Below are positions 34,973-50,400 of a DNA stretch of 64,000 nucleotides, piece after piece. The stretch covers positions 434,001 to 498,000 of the forward strand of contig JAMYHL010000027.1 of the NCBI GenBank assembly GCA_025531455.1. The letters are read 5' to 3'. Within the stretch, counting starts at the first letter, position 1; every line of letters starts with the position of its first letter. The notes under the pieces are model-generated. The model was not told the DNA's origin, made no database searches, and saw nothing but the letters and a program-made list of their open reading frames with translations. The DNA comes from Apiotrichum sp. Y4204 (Eukaryota; Basidiomycota; Tremellomycetes; Trichosporonales; Trichosporonaceae). The position numbers and the translations under genes were made by a program.

Positions 34973-35572
34973 CGCGCTGGCGTGCGAGGAGACGGAGCTG
35001 TGTGTTGCTGCTGAGCGATGTATTATCTTCAACTTTTTGTTCCCCGAGGTCAGAGCAGGACTCTGTCAACAAGGGCAACTGCATTGAATCTCCGGCGAGT
35101 GAGCCAGTGCGGCTGCATGGAAAGAATACACGGCTCACGTCCATCAACGCAATGCATGTGCAGTCGTAGGACGTCAGTCATTTCCCATTCCTCGTCCCTC
35201 GTTACCACCCAAGTCTCCGTCCACCGCCTCAGTCGCGCTAGTGTCCAAACGCAATTCCGATGTCCGTGAGTACTCTGTCTCACTTTGCCCACTCTGTTCT
35301 TGCCCATTCGTTCATCCTTGCATAAAAAAAAGTACTTCTAACTCGTTACTAGCTGCGTACTGCACAACCCACACCTAACACTCACTCGATACCCTCCACG
35401 GCATGAACGATACCCTTACTCTCAACTGCGTCATGACTACTACTCCCTCTTAACCCTCTCAAGCCTCAAGACTTCCGCCGCACTCCTTCTCACCCTCAAT
35501 CCACCTTCCCTTTCTACATTCCGTGACCCCCGTCCGCTGCTTGCCCCCACCTCTTCCCACCTATCACCGCTC
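34973..35572. other. convergent 3' intergenic region
   Basis: It lies between the dehydrogenase and dioxygenase stop codons. Poly-A tract AAAAAAAA near 35323. No gene seen. Confidence 0.3.
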
Positions 35573-36654
35573 TTAAGCCTTTTGCAGCTTAAAGTCCTGC
35601 TGGAGCTCCCACACCATCTGGTCATCCAGGCCGGCGGGCGGCTTAAAGTCCTTGGAGATGGGCTGGAACTCAACAACGAGGTTGTCCTTCACGGCGAACA
35701 CGGCGTCGTCCTTGAGGTACTCGGAGTCGTGGGCAAAGATCTGCGTCACGAACGTCCGGTGCTCGGGGTGCTCGATCCAGAACTGGATGTGAGCACACTG
35801 TCCCTCTATCTCTAAAGCTTCAACAGCTCCTACTTACGTGAATGTGGGCCGGGCGGTACGGGTGGCGGTCCATCATCTTGAGGATGTCGCCCGCCTGGTG
35901 GTCGTACGGGATGGGGTATGGCGTGGGCTTGAGGCAGATGGTGTCGTACCGTCCGTTCTCATCGGTGCGGAACCGCCCACGGCAGTGGTAGTCGGGCTTG
36001 TGGGGCGTCTGGGCATCGTACAGCCCGTCAGGGGCGTCGTGCCACACGTCGACCAGCGCGTCCTTGAGCGGCTTGCCGTCCGCGCCGTAGATCGTGCCGA
36101 ACAGGTGGGTGTACGGCGCATTCGGCTCGGGGTGACGGATAATGGTCGTTCCGTTCTCCTGTTCGGGCACGCCGTAGCGGTAGAACGGGCCGAGGATCGC
36201 CGTGTCTCCAATCGCCTTGTCTGCGCCTGCCGACCCGTTCGCGCCGCCGTTGGCACCCTTGGCCTCCTTCTCAGCTGCCTGGCTGCGGGCAGCCCGGGTA
36301 GCGTCGAGAGTGTCGCACAGGCTCTCGCACCCAAACGTGTCGCTCACGAGGAGGATCTCGTTGCGCTTGTCGTTTGAGACCTGGCCGGCGGCGACGAGCA
36401 TGTTGCACGCGGCAAGGAGCTCTTCGGAGGACACGTCCGCCTCGACGAGGAACGCGTGCAGGTGCTTGATGAGTACGGGGAAGACCTCCTTTACGCGTGG
36501 CGAGGCGTTCGCGCCGATCGAGTCGACACTGGCTGTCAGCAGCGGAGAGAGAGGCGGGTCGAGGCCGAGGTGCAGTGTTGCGCTGGACTAGCTGATCACT
36601 GACACACTTTACTCACACATGCTGGGTGTAGGCGGCAAAGTCGTAGTCAGCCAT
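35573..36654 (-). CDS. intradiol ring-cleavage dioxygenase (hydroxyquinol/catechol 1,2-dioxygenase)
   Basis: Non-haem Fe(III) enzyme that opens dihydroxylated rings between adjacent hydroxyls, giving muconate or maleylacetate. Exons 36617-36654, 35838-36582 and 35573-35782 (minus strand) give 330 aa with all junctions in frame. The N-terminal helical linker domain includes KRNEILLVSDTFGCESL. ILGPFYRYG introduces the catalytic fold, DGLYDAQ supplies the first Tyr ligand, and PYPIPYDHQAGDI then RHPYRPAHIHF carry the second Tyr and the two His ligands. The RHPxRPAHIHF form and the linker are closer to hydroxyquinol 1,2-dioxygenases than to bacterial catechol enzymes, but I cannot exclude catechol as substrate. 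A Gly/Asn/Ala-rich insert of about 20 residues precedes the catalytic domain. Transcribed divergently from phenol hydroxylase. Confidence 0.87.
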
Positions 36655-36770
36655 GGTGGTGGTATGATGGGATAAGGACAAGGAGGACACTTCCGACGAC
36701 AGTCTTATGCACTTTGCGCTTAACGAGAAACCGCGTTTTCCGCTCGCTCAACAATACGCGCGCCACTGTT

Positions 36771-36802
36771 GGTCGGCACCCGCTCTGGTCGGCACCCGCT
36801 CT
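36771..36802. repeat. perfect 16-bp tandem duplication in the divergent promoter
   Basis: GGTCGGCACCCGCTCT occurs twice head to tail without spacer, about 120 bp upstream of the dioxygenase start. Each copy contains CGGCACCCGC, a GC-rich word compatible with zinc-cluster regulator half-sites (CGG). No regulator is identified. Confidence 0.75.
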
Positions 36803-36928
36803 GACGAGACATCGGCACGAGACTGACGAGAGGACCTCTGTCGGGTCGGAGAGCGCGTATCAGCACCGACAGATACAGAGCACAATAGGGTTCCCCGCGT
36901 TGCCCGCAGTCACGGGTAGCGGGGTTGC

Positions 36929-36947
36929 TGGGGTCCCAACGACCCCA
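36929..36947. promoter_or_regulatory. inverted repeat TGGGGT-N7-ACCCCA
   Basis: Two perfect 6-bp arms are separated by 7 bp in the divergent promoter. CCCCA/TGGGG resembles the core of fungal C2H2 stress and carbon-source regulators' sites (CCCCT or CCCCRC types), so it is a candidate operator. The match is short. Confidence 0.45.
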
Positions 36948-37862
36948 ACTGGGGTGGAGAGCAGCATGTGAAGCAGTGCCACCCGCCGTGCGTCCACAGC
37001 CGGCAAGGTCATGCAATCTCAATGGTGGACGGAGTTCGGAATCCAGCGGCCCCCGCCGCTCCACAACCAAGTCCCAGATTTCTCAATCTCCGATTCCTTG
37101 GGACCTCGGCATCCTCGGCACACGTTCGTATCTTGCCCGATCACGCATCCCGTCCCACCCGCGCCTCCACAAACTCTCTCCATTCTTCTTTCCGGATTTC
37201 CACTCGAATCGGAACTGGCCCCGAGAGTGGCGGCGGTCACCTGATGTACAGCGCCGCAATTACCCAGGAAACAATCAATCGCCGGCCCAAGTTCAAGACT
37301 GGCGGGAATGTAATCTGTCCAACGCCATGTGCCGCTCGCCGACTACCAGTCCGGGCGTCAGCTGTGCGTGACCCCGCAATCGGAACAACATCCCGAAGCC
37401 CGCCAACGACTTCCTCCCCTCCACACCTTGCGGGGCCTTGGCGGGGCCCACGACGTGCGTGGGGTACACCAAGCCGCTTGTCGACCAAGACGTCCACTGC
37501 ACGACAACCGTTGCGTTTCCAGCACCTCCCCCGGAATCATCTTCCGGCGACCCCAAACTAACCGCTAATTGCATTCAGGTCGCCTGTTCCGACACCTCGC
37601 GACAGAGTTTCACCATGGTATTCGGGGTGATGGTGTGGAGTGTGGAGTGCGGACGTGACGGGAGGGGAGTGCGCAATGGAGCGTGAAGCGGTGAACACAT
37701 GCGCGATGTGCCAACTCTAAGCCACCCGAGTCCGGTATCATTTCCGACTGGCCAACAACAAGGATGCTGGAAGGGCGGCTGCGCGAGGTATAAGTGAGAG
37801 GGTCGCGAGTCGGAGGACAGTTCCAGTTCCCCACACCCTTTACAACTCATACACACATTTCA

Positions 37863-40075
<2,213 letters not shown>

Positions 40076-43000
40076 GAGGAGAGCGGCGGGGGGCGGGTGT
40101 GGAGCCCGGGCGGGTAACGCGGGTACACGGATGGCATTGGTTGGTTGTAGGCATTGGTCAGAAGGGTTTCAGTCTCAGAAGATGCAGTAGTTATGCATGG
40201 TTATTGCTTGGCACCTCCCATGAGGCATCGAGGCATCGAGGCAGTGGTGAGCGTTTGAGGACTTGATGTCGGGGGAGAAGAGAGGGGAAGTGGGCTCCAC
40301 CGATCGAGCAGCGGCCCTTATCGAGAAAAACGCCCGATCGCATTCATCGCCGCCCCGCATCTGATAATAAGTGTAGTGCGTGCTCTGGCGGGTCAGAGCT
40401 GGCGGACTCGCGGACTCGCGGACTTCGGAAACCCCCACGTGAGCAGTCATTCCTGTCGTTGGTGAGATCGTCACGCAGTGTGGAGTGAGCGTAGAAGTAG
40501 AGAGATGGAGATCGCGACGACGAACTCAAGTACAGGGGACAGCACCGGGCACGTGAGATCCGTCTGGTCATTCCCCTCCCGCGATCATGGTGGCTCTTCA
40601 TTGGACGCGAACTTTTAATTGTTCCGCCTGGAAAGACGGATAGACCGCGACACTGACCTCTGACTTGACTGATTCTGGGTGGGACTCTACCTCGAAATGA
40701 TCTGGAGTATGGCCATCGGCACCGTTGCGCAGAGCCAGACGCTAACTGCCTCCCAAGCTCCCAAGCACCCAAGCTCCCCCTCTAACAGAGCGGGCAGGGA
40801 GGGCGGATGATCAGTGCGAGGCAGTCATGGAGTAGTGTGTAGGTCTCGTGGGACACCCATCGGTCCAGGCGTATCATCCGTTATTCGCTTGCGATTCGGC
40901 ATTATCATCCTCAATCCTCGCTCCCGTCCACCTGATCAGCCACACCCCCTCTCGACGGCGCCAAGACCCACACGCGGGGACCTACCGCCGGCCCAGCCAG
41001 TTGGCGAGCACACCGAGCGCAAGGCGAGGCGAGCTTACCTCTCTGCGGCTGCCGCTCTACCGCGCGTTCCGCGGTATTAGTCGTATTCCTCGATCCACAA
41101 TCCACGACGGTATGCGAGGTGCGCCGGCGGTACTGGCACTTGGCGAATGGTGGCGGTGGACGAGTTCCTGCCAAGCCGTAATTACATCCTACCCTCACTA
41201 TCGCGGCCTTACGGCCAGCCCAGACCATTCCACGACATTGTATGGCATACCTCTTCGCTCTTCTTCAAGCCTCCTCTCGCCCTATCACCGTGCTTGTCCT
41301 GCATGCCCCGCCGCGCCCCGCAAATGCACGGCCATCGTCGGCCCCCGCATACCCCGGCACGCCCGCGGCCCGCTAGCCACGCCGAGGTTTACAGTGTATC
41401 AGGCTCGACGAGTCCTATTGGGATGGACAGATGTCTTGTGGCGTCGATAATTCGCCAGATCGCCAGAGACCTCAGAGACCCACGCGAGCTGCACGCCAAG
41501 AACGTCTCAAAAAGAAGAAAAGAAGCGCAACCTCCTGAATACCCATGCAGATACCCCCGACCCGGGACAGATGTCGTGTTTTATTCTTATCGGCATCATG
41601 GAAAAGCGAAACGTGATATGCAACATCCTACACCCTCTGTCCGCAATCTCCACAATGTCAGAGAGCAGAGGCCGTGCCGCCAATAGCCGACCCACGCTGA
41701 GGGATCCTAGGAGTCTGAACTGACCCTGAGTTACAAGAGCCTACAGAGTCTACGGAGTCTACGGAGGCCATCGAGGCTACCGCAAAGTCTACAGATTACG
41801 GCTAAGCACTCACGACGGCGCTCGGGATGAAACAGCCTGGGTCATAACCTGGAAACAAGGCACAGGTTCAGAGGAGGCACAGAAGGTACCCCGGACATTT
41901 GACGCGACTCACCAAACCATCTAACCAGGACAAGGTTACGCAGTGCGCTGCACCCTGGTCGCCATGCGCGCAGGCGCGCCGGGTGACAGAACACCGGACA
42001 CTTGTCACACACTCCGATGCGCGCACTGACGCGTCATGTACATAATAATGTAGTCCGGCACCGGGAATCACGGTGGCTACGACGACGACTTCATCTTCGG
42101 CACGCTCGGCACGTCCCGCCCTGTGCGGGAGAGAAAGGGACCTGGGGAGCTGCGAAGAGAAAAACTTTTCTTCTCGGCGTCGGTGGTCCATCTCCATCCA
42201 AGCCCAAGCCATGCACGCCATGTACCATGTACCATGTCCCATGTATCATTTCCACGGCCCAAGCCCCGCGACCTGGTTGCCAGCTCGGCCAATACCAGGC
42301 GGCCACAGTCCGCTCGAGTCCGTGCGGCGTGCCCCGCGGCATGCCCCGCTACGTTCCACGCGTCTGCGCAGCGGCCTGCGGCCGGGAGATCCGGCGTGGC
42401 CAAGACATCCGTGCGTGAGCAAATAACCTACTCTCCTACTGGCTACTGGCTGCTGGACGCTCTTCTGCGACACGGCTCAGGGTGTGCACCAGGGATAGCG
42501 GCAGTGGACCGGCGACCCGAAAGCTGGCGTCCCAAGCTGCCAACCAGCAGCTGCAACGCGGCGTGGGGATGAAGGGCATGTATGTGCATCAAGGGCGGCG
42601 TAAAGGGACTAGGCTCGTGGTTTCTATGGATAGAGCCAGGTAGTGGCCGTTCGCGAGACTGGCGGCGGCGTAGATCGAGTAGAATTGCTGGACCGGCTCC
42701 TGGCTCCTGGCCCCTGGCTCACCTCACCTCACTCAATACCACGGCCATGGCCATGGCGAGACCGCATCTGGCCGCCAAGCAAAGGCCAAGCACCGCTGGG
42801 AACAAATAGCCTTTCGCGCGATGGTGAAGAATGGTGAGAAGATCGTCCCGGACCAAGGACCTGAGGACATTTGGGAGCAAGTGGCAGCATGGCGGACAGG
42901 AACAGGCGCTGGCGGCATGCATCGAACAATACGGCACGAGTGGACATGTGAGCGGCCGAGCGCGCAGGCGGGCGGGCGGGAATGCGGCACTGGCTGGAAC

Positions 43001-44711
43001 CTATGGGAGCTATAGAACTACAACAATGGGTGCGGCGCCGCAGAGATCAAACAGCAATTTTTGGTCGACGCTGAGTTTTCTTTCTTCTTCTGCTGAGTGA
43101 TGGGGGGTGGGACGACCACTCCAGGCAGAAAGGGCCGATATGCAAGGGTCTTGCGTGCTCTTGCGCTCCTGGCCCTGGGTCACTGTGCTCATGGCTCTCC
43201 CCGCCCATTCTCCTGGTCTCTTGGCGATGTCCCTCAGTCACAGGATCACTGTCACCCGCCATCAGTGATCGGAAAGCGGGGGAAGAAGAACAGAACCCAA
43301 GCGGCAAGCCAGTGGCCAGTTCCAGTAGTAGAAGGAAAGTAACTTTTCTCTCTAGGCTCGTTTTTGCTCGACTCCGGCTTGGTCGGAACGGAAAGACCAC
43401 TCAGGCACGCTCCTGTGCTCGTAACTAGCCATGGCCCATGTCCCGTAGGCAATTTGGCGACCCGGAGCTTGGTGCCTCTTGCGCTTTTACCGCATGCCTG
43501 AAATCAGATCTTGGGCCTTGGGATATCTTTGCGGCAGAGGGATAAACTCTGCAAGGGAAAAAAGCAGGTACCGGGCGATATGTCATTGCCCGTAATGTCA
43601 TCGCATGACAGGGAATGGCATGGGTCATGGATTTCACGGCTCATGGCTCATGGGAGGGATCTCGCGGTCTCGTGAGCGGATTGGGTTTGCTCGGTGTCAG
43701 GTTACACAGTCTCGAGTCTCCAGAGCAATGGACCGGAAAGCCAAAATCGTGCTGTGCTGTACATGGTCAAGAGTTTCGGGCTCCTTAGGCGTCGTGGGTC
43801 ACCGCAGCATCAGACTCGAGTAGTCACAGTCACGGCTACTCCCTCTAACCGTATGAGATGTGATGAAATGCGCACTAATTTCTTCTAGCTGTCTTTGGGC
43901 TCGGTGCTCCGCTCCACACCGTCCTCGGTAGCTCTGTACGCTGGTGCCGCATATGCCGCATGGGTCCACGCGCGTGCACACTCAGGCCCCGATGCCTGCA
44001 TGCCGCCTGCCTCTACCTCTGCTGCTGCCGTGCGGCATGGGTCCACGATATGGTCCACGATCAGGGACAGGGACCCACAGGCCCACAGGCCCACACCACC
44101 CCACTGATGAAAGGGCAATGAGGCCATCCATTGTCACACCACAGATACACCTCTGTTGTGCACCTCTGGCACCTTGCGGCTTGCGGCTTGCGGCTTGCGG
44201 GCTTCTTGCGGGCTTCCGGGCCTGCGGGGAGAGCCCTTTACGCCCTTTGACAACCCCTCCGGGGCGCCTAGGCGTGGCGTCACAAGTGGCGTCTGCCCCG
44301 CGCTTTCTGCAGAAATTGCAACAAACAGGCAGCAGGGAGCAAAATCCAAGAAAGCAACAATCAACAACAATACAGAGCGCAGAGCAGAGGAGCAGCATGG
44401 CAGCACGAGGGCAGAGGAAGCGACAAAGATACTCTTGCCGGGATGCAATATGCGATCATAATCACGGGTCGAGCGGACGTGCGGGTGCGGGGCAGCTGCA
44501 GCAGTGTATGTCGCAGGTTGTCCCAACTACAAAAGATCCACTCCAAAGGTGTCATCCCACTTTCTTCTCGTTGTTGATCATTTGTGCCGCCCGTACATTG
44601 TCTCGTCCTCTATATTATAGGCACTAGACTCTGCACCACATCGCATCCTCGCCCCCTCGCACATTGCATCAATCCCCCACTCCCCCGTCGTTCCTTCACC
44701 ACCGAGCCACC
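40076..44711. other. long gene-free interval (4.6 kb)
   Basis: No frame with recognisable domain, convincing splice signals or sustained codon bias on either strand. It contains short repeats (CCATGTA near 42215-42245, CTTGCGG at 44173-44200). The final 120 bases are a CT-rich leader of the next gene with a TATA-like TATATTATAGG at 44611. Confidence 0.4.
44173..44200. repeat. 7-bp tandem repeat (CTTGCGG), four copies
   Basis: Four exact head-to-tail copies of CTTGCGG, followed by degenerate GGCTTCTTGCGG sequence. Non-coding. Confidence 0.8.
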
Positions 44712-45909
44712 ATGTCCGCAGCACACGAGAAGCTGCTCTACGTCCGCCTCGTGGCGATCCTGATCATGGGCGCCCTCTCCGTCGCCGCCGCCGGTCTTGC
44801 TGGAAGGGGTGAGTACCATCTGCATGCGCGTCGGGGCTAGTAACTGGTGACTGCTCGTCGCACATTGCGCCGTGCACGCTGGTGACTGGCTTCTGGGTGT
44901 GGGGCCCGCTTCCCTGCGTGATCCATCCGAGATGCGTCCGAGACTTGCACCCCTGCACTCCTGCCGCCTGGCACTGGCCTTCCCGCTCCACTGTCCAATG
45001 ACCACTTGCTGACGTCCCCAGCCCTCAGGCAGCTGCACAACAACACCGTCTTTGTCGTGAGTACTACAATCCGCAATGCAATCGGGACATGTCATATCCA
45101 CTGCGCCGATTGCTCGGCGGAGCGGGTCGAGGCGGGGCACGGCGATCGAGATGATATCGCCGGGGCGGGGTGATCGCCTGCTCGACGCAAGTGATCGCGG
45201 CCGGGACCCGGATGGATATGGAGCATGCGCCACTGCTACTGCCGATGGGGGGGATGGCCACCGGGTGACCAGTGGCGCTTCTAATTGTGCTATATGGTCC
45301 ACCTCGAGTCTCACCCCGCCCCGCCCGTCCGCGTGACCTCCCGCGGCGTCTTGGCGTCCGCATTCGTCATCCGCACAAGATCAGTAGCTAATACCCCTAC
45401 AGCAGGACCTCGGCAAGCAGACTGGCTTCCCGGCCAAGCTCCACGCCGGCAACGTTGTCGCCGCGCTCGCATGCACCTGCACTGCCGCTGGTCTCGGTGT
45501 CATTCTCGCGTTCCACTCGGAGATCCACTGGTACCGTGAGCGCAAAAAGGGCCATGCGTCGCTGCGCACCCGTCTCTGGATCGAGATCGCGCTTGCCATT
45601 TGCGCGCTCTTCATGCTCGGCTCGCTCATCCCCACCACGATTATTGTCATGACCAAGAGCGGTGTCGTCTCGGGTGTCCCCGCCGCGCTTCAGGCCGCCG
45701 TCATGAAGTCGACCGGAAAGTCGACCCGCTACAGGGACTACCTCTGCTACCAGGCCATGATCGTCGCCTGGGTCTGCTTCGGCTTCTACGTTATCGTCCT
45801 TGCCCTCACTCTCGTTTCGGCCTTCTACTACCGCAAGCAGGCCCGCCTCAACTCGCAGTACGACCACCGCGAGGAGAAGACCAACGGACACCACCACATC
45901 GAGGCCTAA
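44712..45909 (+). CDS. tetraspan (MARVEL/Sur7-like) membrane protein
   Basis: Exons 44712-44808, 45022-45056 and 45406-45909 (the acceptor could also be three bases earlier) give 211 aa. Four membrane spans are visible at about residues 9-33, 58-85, 102-125 and 158-185. A small hydrophilic loop with the sequon NNT sits between spans 1 and 2, and the C-terminal tail is short and charged, ending HHHIEA. The introns, 213 and 349 nt, are long for this window, like those of the tetraspan gene at 5483, but the two proteins share no obvious sequence. A role in plasma-membrane domains, pH sensing (PalI/Rim9-like) or wall organisation is possible. The family is not certain. Confidence 0.78.
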
Positions 45910-47431
45910 GCCCCCGGCGTGTATCATTTTCTCATTTCTCTCTCTCTCTTCTCTCGCTTCAAGCTACTCTCTGGACACATTGCCCAAATGCCCACCCAAT
46001 GCCCATCGTCCGGCCGGGCTTGAACGTCGCCCCTGCGCGGCCCGCTACACCGAACCCGGCTGCCGTCCGGCCACGTCTGCTCTAATAATACCACCATTGT
46101 GTTTTGGTCTCTGTAGTTTGGTACCATGATGCAGGCGCGCAGCGCACCTGCAAGTATACGAGAGTGGAGCATTGATTGATTGCATTGCATTACATCGCGG
46201 AGTTGGCATGGAGCGTGCTTGGGTGGTGACGCACGCCGAGCGTACAAATAAAACAGTGTGATCTGGTGTGACGACAAGGTGCGACAGGCGGCGGGCTGCA
46301 ACAGAACAGTACGGCGGCGGCACGCCGAGATCTCGCAAAGCAGACTGTCACATGTCGCTGTGTTGGAACACTGAGATGCAGAAGCAGATACAGAAGCAGA
46401 TGTGCCAGCGCCATAACGCCGACAATACGCTCCCCAGCTCCGAGAGACAGCAAAACAAAGAGACAGAAACAATAGACGCTCCAGCTGTGTCAGGCTTTAC
46501 CGAATGTTCCACCCCAGACTTATCCCCATTCTCATTTCTCGCTTCTCACCTTTGTCCCCTGCTCACACGACACTCTCCACTCTCGTTTCTCGTTTCCAGT
46601 TCCCCGCAGGGCAAGAAGCATAAAAACATCCACACGTTCTCGTGCGGGGGCGGGGGCGGGGATATGCATGCCCCCCCGCGCGCTGCTGATCTCCGATTCC
46701 TGATCTACTGATCTGCATCTGCGATCTACGATCTGTGATCGACAGCGGGGCACGCTCGGGCTTGCGGGGTAGTCTGCGCGCTGTGATCGATGGCGAGCAG
46801 GCGGCCGCTGACATCGAGGAGCCAGGAGGGGTGGGTGGCGACTTTTCGATTTCGCTTCAGATACCCGGAGACTGGACTTTTTTGCGGTGGAGGCACTACT
46901 GTATACTGTACTTTCTGTGGTGGAGGTTCTCTCCGGATGCTACGGGCTCTGGGCTGCGGGCTCTGCGGGCATGAAGCCGTGGAAGGCGCGTGGGCCGCCG
47001 GCGTTCACTCTATCCGGCGGCCGGCGCCCGTTGCTGCTTGCTCCCTGTTTGTCTGCTCCTTGCTCTGGAAGCCAGCCCTTGAGCTTGAGAGTACGACATT
47101 CGTGTCTGATCGGCAACGGATAGCACATACAAAGGTAGTACTGTACCTCATTCGTGCCTGCACGCTTTGTGCCTTCTTGTAATCATCAATGTCGTGCATC
47201 CAATCTCGTACTTCGAACTTCTTGTGCGAGGTGGGCATGAGGCGTGACAACTAATAAAAGCATCAGGTCCGAGATCTGTAGAAAGTGGCGGAGCAGGGCA
47301 GCTCCGCAAGAAAGACGCCTCGCCATAACCGGCTAGACGACCGGCTCGTGACCTTGCACCAGCCGTAGTGCTGTTGTATGTATGTCCCATATCCCCTATG
47401 GCCCGCCTTATCGCATACTCGCCATTCTCCT
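45910..47431. other. convergent gene-free interval (1.5 kb)
   Basis: It separates the 3' ends of the tetraspan and transhydrogenase genes. Short repeats such as ATCTGCGATCTACGATCTGTGATC near 46710-46740 occur. No gene is supported. Confidence 0.35.
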
Positions 47432-50400
47432 CTAGTGCTTCTCCGCGAGGCCCTTGCTCAGCGCATCACATGTGCCCTTTGCGTCGCCGAAGAGCATCTT
47501 GGTGTTCTCGTAGAAGAAGAGCGGGTTGGGCACCTCGGCGTAGCCTGGGAATTAGTATCTGTAACTTGTTGACTACTACCAAGCTCCACTTACCAGCCGC
47601 CATACCGCGCTTCATGACAATGACATTCTTGGCGTTCCACACATTCAGCACCGGCATGCCCGCGATCGGCGAGCCGGGCTCGAGCGCGATGGGGTTGACC
47701 GTGTCGTTGGCGCCGATGACCAGCACCAGGTCCGTGTCTTTGAAGTCGTCATTAATCTCGTCCATTTCGAGGACCACTAGAGAACGTCAGCTGGAATCGC
47801 CAATAAACAAAGTCGCTCCGCTCACCGTCATACGGCACACCGGCCTCGGCGAGGAGCACGTTACACTGGCCCGGCATGCGGCCCGCGACCGGGTGGATGC
47901 CAAAGCGCACGTTTGCGCCGCGCTTGCGCAGCGCCGCGACCATCTCGGAGATGGCGTACTGTGCCTTGGCGACGGCCATTCCTGTGGATCAGAACTGTCT
48001 GGGGTTGGTATGCTCACCATAGCCGGGAACGATGATCACGCTCTCCGCGTGGTTGAGCATGTCGACTGCCTCCTCGACCGACGTCTTGGTCACTTCCAGG
48101 CCCTTTGTTGAATCTGGCGTGAGCCACATGCTGATTCTGATTTCTCACCATTCACGGCTGTGTTGGTCGCAATACCGCCAAAGATGACGTTTGAGAGGCT
48201 GCGGTTCATCGCTTGGCACTGGGGTCAGCTACGAAATGTACACCTTATTCCTCACCATGATGTACGACAGGATCGAGCCGCTCGCGCCAATTAGCGATCC
48301 GACACTGGTGAGGAGCATGTTGTCGAGCATGAAGCCCTCAGCAATGAGCGCAAAGCCCGAATACGCGTTCAGGACCGTGACGAGGACGGGCATGTCCGCA
48401 CCGCCGATCGCCGCCGACGTGGTGTATCCCTGGATCATCGAGAGCGCGGCGTTGCCAGCCAGGAGGGCAGCGCCGACGGCGGGCGCGGCGGGCGCCATGG
48501 TCATAAAGGCACCCATTGTCGCAACGTTGGCGGTTAGGAGACCGCCGTTGATCAGGTGTCGGCCTGGAAGGACGAGCGGCCGCGATGACACCTTGCCTGC
48601 CAGCTTGAGGAACGCGACGATCGAGCCCGTGAATGTGATGCCACCGATCAGGACGCCGAGATACGCTGTTGCCAGGAGAAGGTTGGACGGCGGGCCGTGC
48701 TTTGCCGAGTCTTCCTCGAGGACGACTGCGGCAGAGGTCATGACTGCAGCGAGACCGACAACCGAGTGAAGGGCGGCGACGGTCTGGGGGAGCGCCATTG
48801 GCGACACGCGGCGGCCGATTGCCAGACCGGCACCACCACCGAGGGCAGTGATAGCCGCAACCTGGACAAGCTGCTCCTTGGTGAAGCCAACAGCGAGGAG
48901 CGTGGTGAGTAGACCGATGGCGACACCAAGGATACCAAAGATGTTACCGGTGCGTGCGGTTGCCTGCTGTCAATTTCATGTCCTCTACCGCTGTGGCACT
49001 TGGCACTCACCTGCGCGCTCAAACCTGTGAGAGCTCCGATGCTGAGGAAAGTAGCAGCCGTGTATCCCGCTTGCACAAGGCCGTTCTCGCCCTTTGTCCA
49101 TGCCCAGAGCAGGCCGCCTGCGAACAGCGCGCCGGGGATGGCCCACAGCCAGCCGTACTCTGGGGGATCCTCAGGGCGGCGGAAGAGGTCGAGCATGCGC
49201 TTGGTGATGAGGAACCCGCCAAAGATATCTGTTGTCAGTGCTGAGATGCGAAATTCTGCCGACAGCACTTACTGAGATTCGCGAGGAGGACACTGGCGGC
49301 ACCGAGCATCTGGGGGAAGGTGTGCGGGACCATGCCGCCGCCCATTGCGAAGAGGCCGCCGACGCCGACGAGGCCCGAGAGCGCGTTTGTGACTGACATG
49401 AGGGGCGAGTGCAGGGCCGGAGTGACGCTCCACACTGCGCGGAAACCGACAAGACCGGCGAGGCCGAGTGTGTTGAACATGCTCATGAACGCGGGGCTGG
49501 TGACTGCGCCGAGGCCGAGAAGCGAGCCCATACCGGCAGTGGTAACGGCCACGGAGCGCACTTGCTCCTGCCAAGGGGTGAGAGCCTTGGCTTCCTCCTT
49601 GACCGCCTGGGATTAGAAACGACTCTACATGTCACTCACAGTCTTGGGCTTGGCAAGGGCCGGAGCGGGGGTGGCAGCAGGGAGCCGGGCAGGCCACATC
49701 ATCTCTCCATCCCGCGTGACGAGCGCACCACGCACGACCTCGTCCTCGAGGTTGATGTAGTAGTGGCCCTTCTGGCCGATGGAGAGAAGGAACTTTGTAA
49801 TGTTGTTCGAGTACAATGTCGAGGACTGGGTCGGGAGGCGCGAGGGCAGGTCCTGGGGTCAGCCGAGACAGGATGCTGCAAGCTCACAGTGTAGCCGAGA
49901 ATTGTGACTCCGTTGTGCTCGATGCGCTTGCCGGGAACCGTGAGCTCGCAGTTACCGCCGGCCTCGGCGGCCAGGTCGACAATGACCGAGCCGGCTGCTG
50001 TCAGACGCCTCTAGATCTCCGGTACCCACGCTTCATGGCCTCGACATGCTCCTTGAGAATAAGACGCGGGGCGGGCTTTCCGGCTGCTCTGTCAGCTCTG
50101 CCTACGGGAAAGCTCACGAATCAGGGCGGTGGTCACGATAATGTCGACGTCTTTGGCCTGGGCAGCGAACAGCGCCATCTCAGCATCGAGAAAGGCCTGC
50201 TGTCAGCACTAACCGCCACTCGCGCTACGCGCGCCACTCGCGCCACTCGCCACCCACCTGGCTCATCTCCTTGGCGTATCCGCCGGTGCCGCTGCCGTCC
50301 TCCTCAATGTCGACCGTGAGGAACTCGGCTCCGAGACTCTCAATCTGTTCCTTGACGACCGGGCGCGTGTCAAACCCGCGCACGATCGCGCCCATGCGCT

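Larger units (their letters stand above)
36655..37862. promoter_or_regulatory. shared divergent promoter region of ring-hydroxylase and dioxygenase genes
   Basis: A 1.2 kb gene-free interval between two divergent catabolic genes. It contains a perfect 16-bp tandem duplication at 36771-36802 and an inverted repeat TGGGGT-N7-ACCCCA at 36929-36947. A TATA-like GGTATAAG lies at about 37788-37795, about 70 bp before the phenol hydroxylase start. Co-regulation by aromatic inducers is inferred from the arrangement. Confidence 0.55.

Noticed and set aside
40848..41450. 200-codon plus-strand open frame in the 4.6 kb gap
   Set aside because: There is no recognisable domain, the composition is Ser/Arg/Pro-rich and random-looking, and no splice or promoter context was seen.
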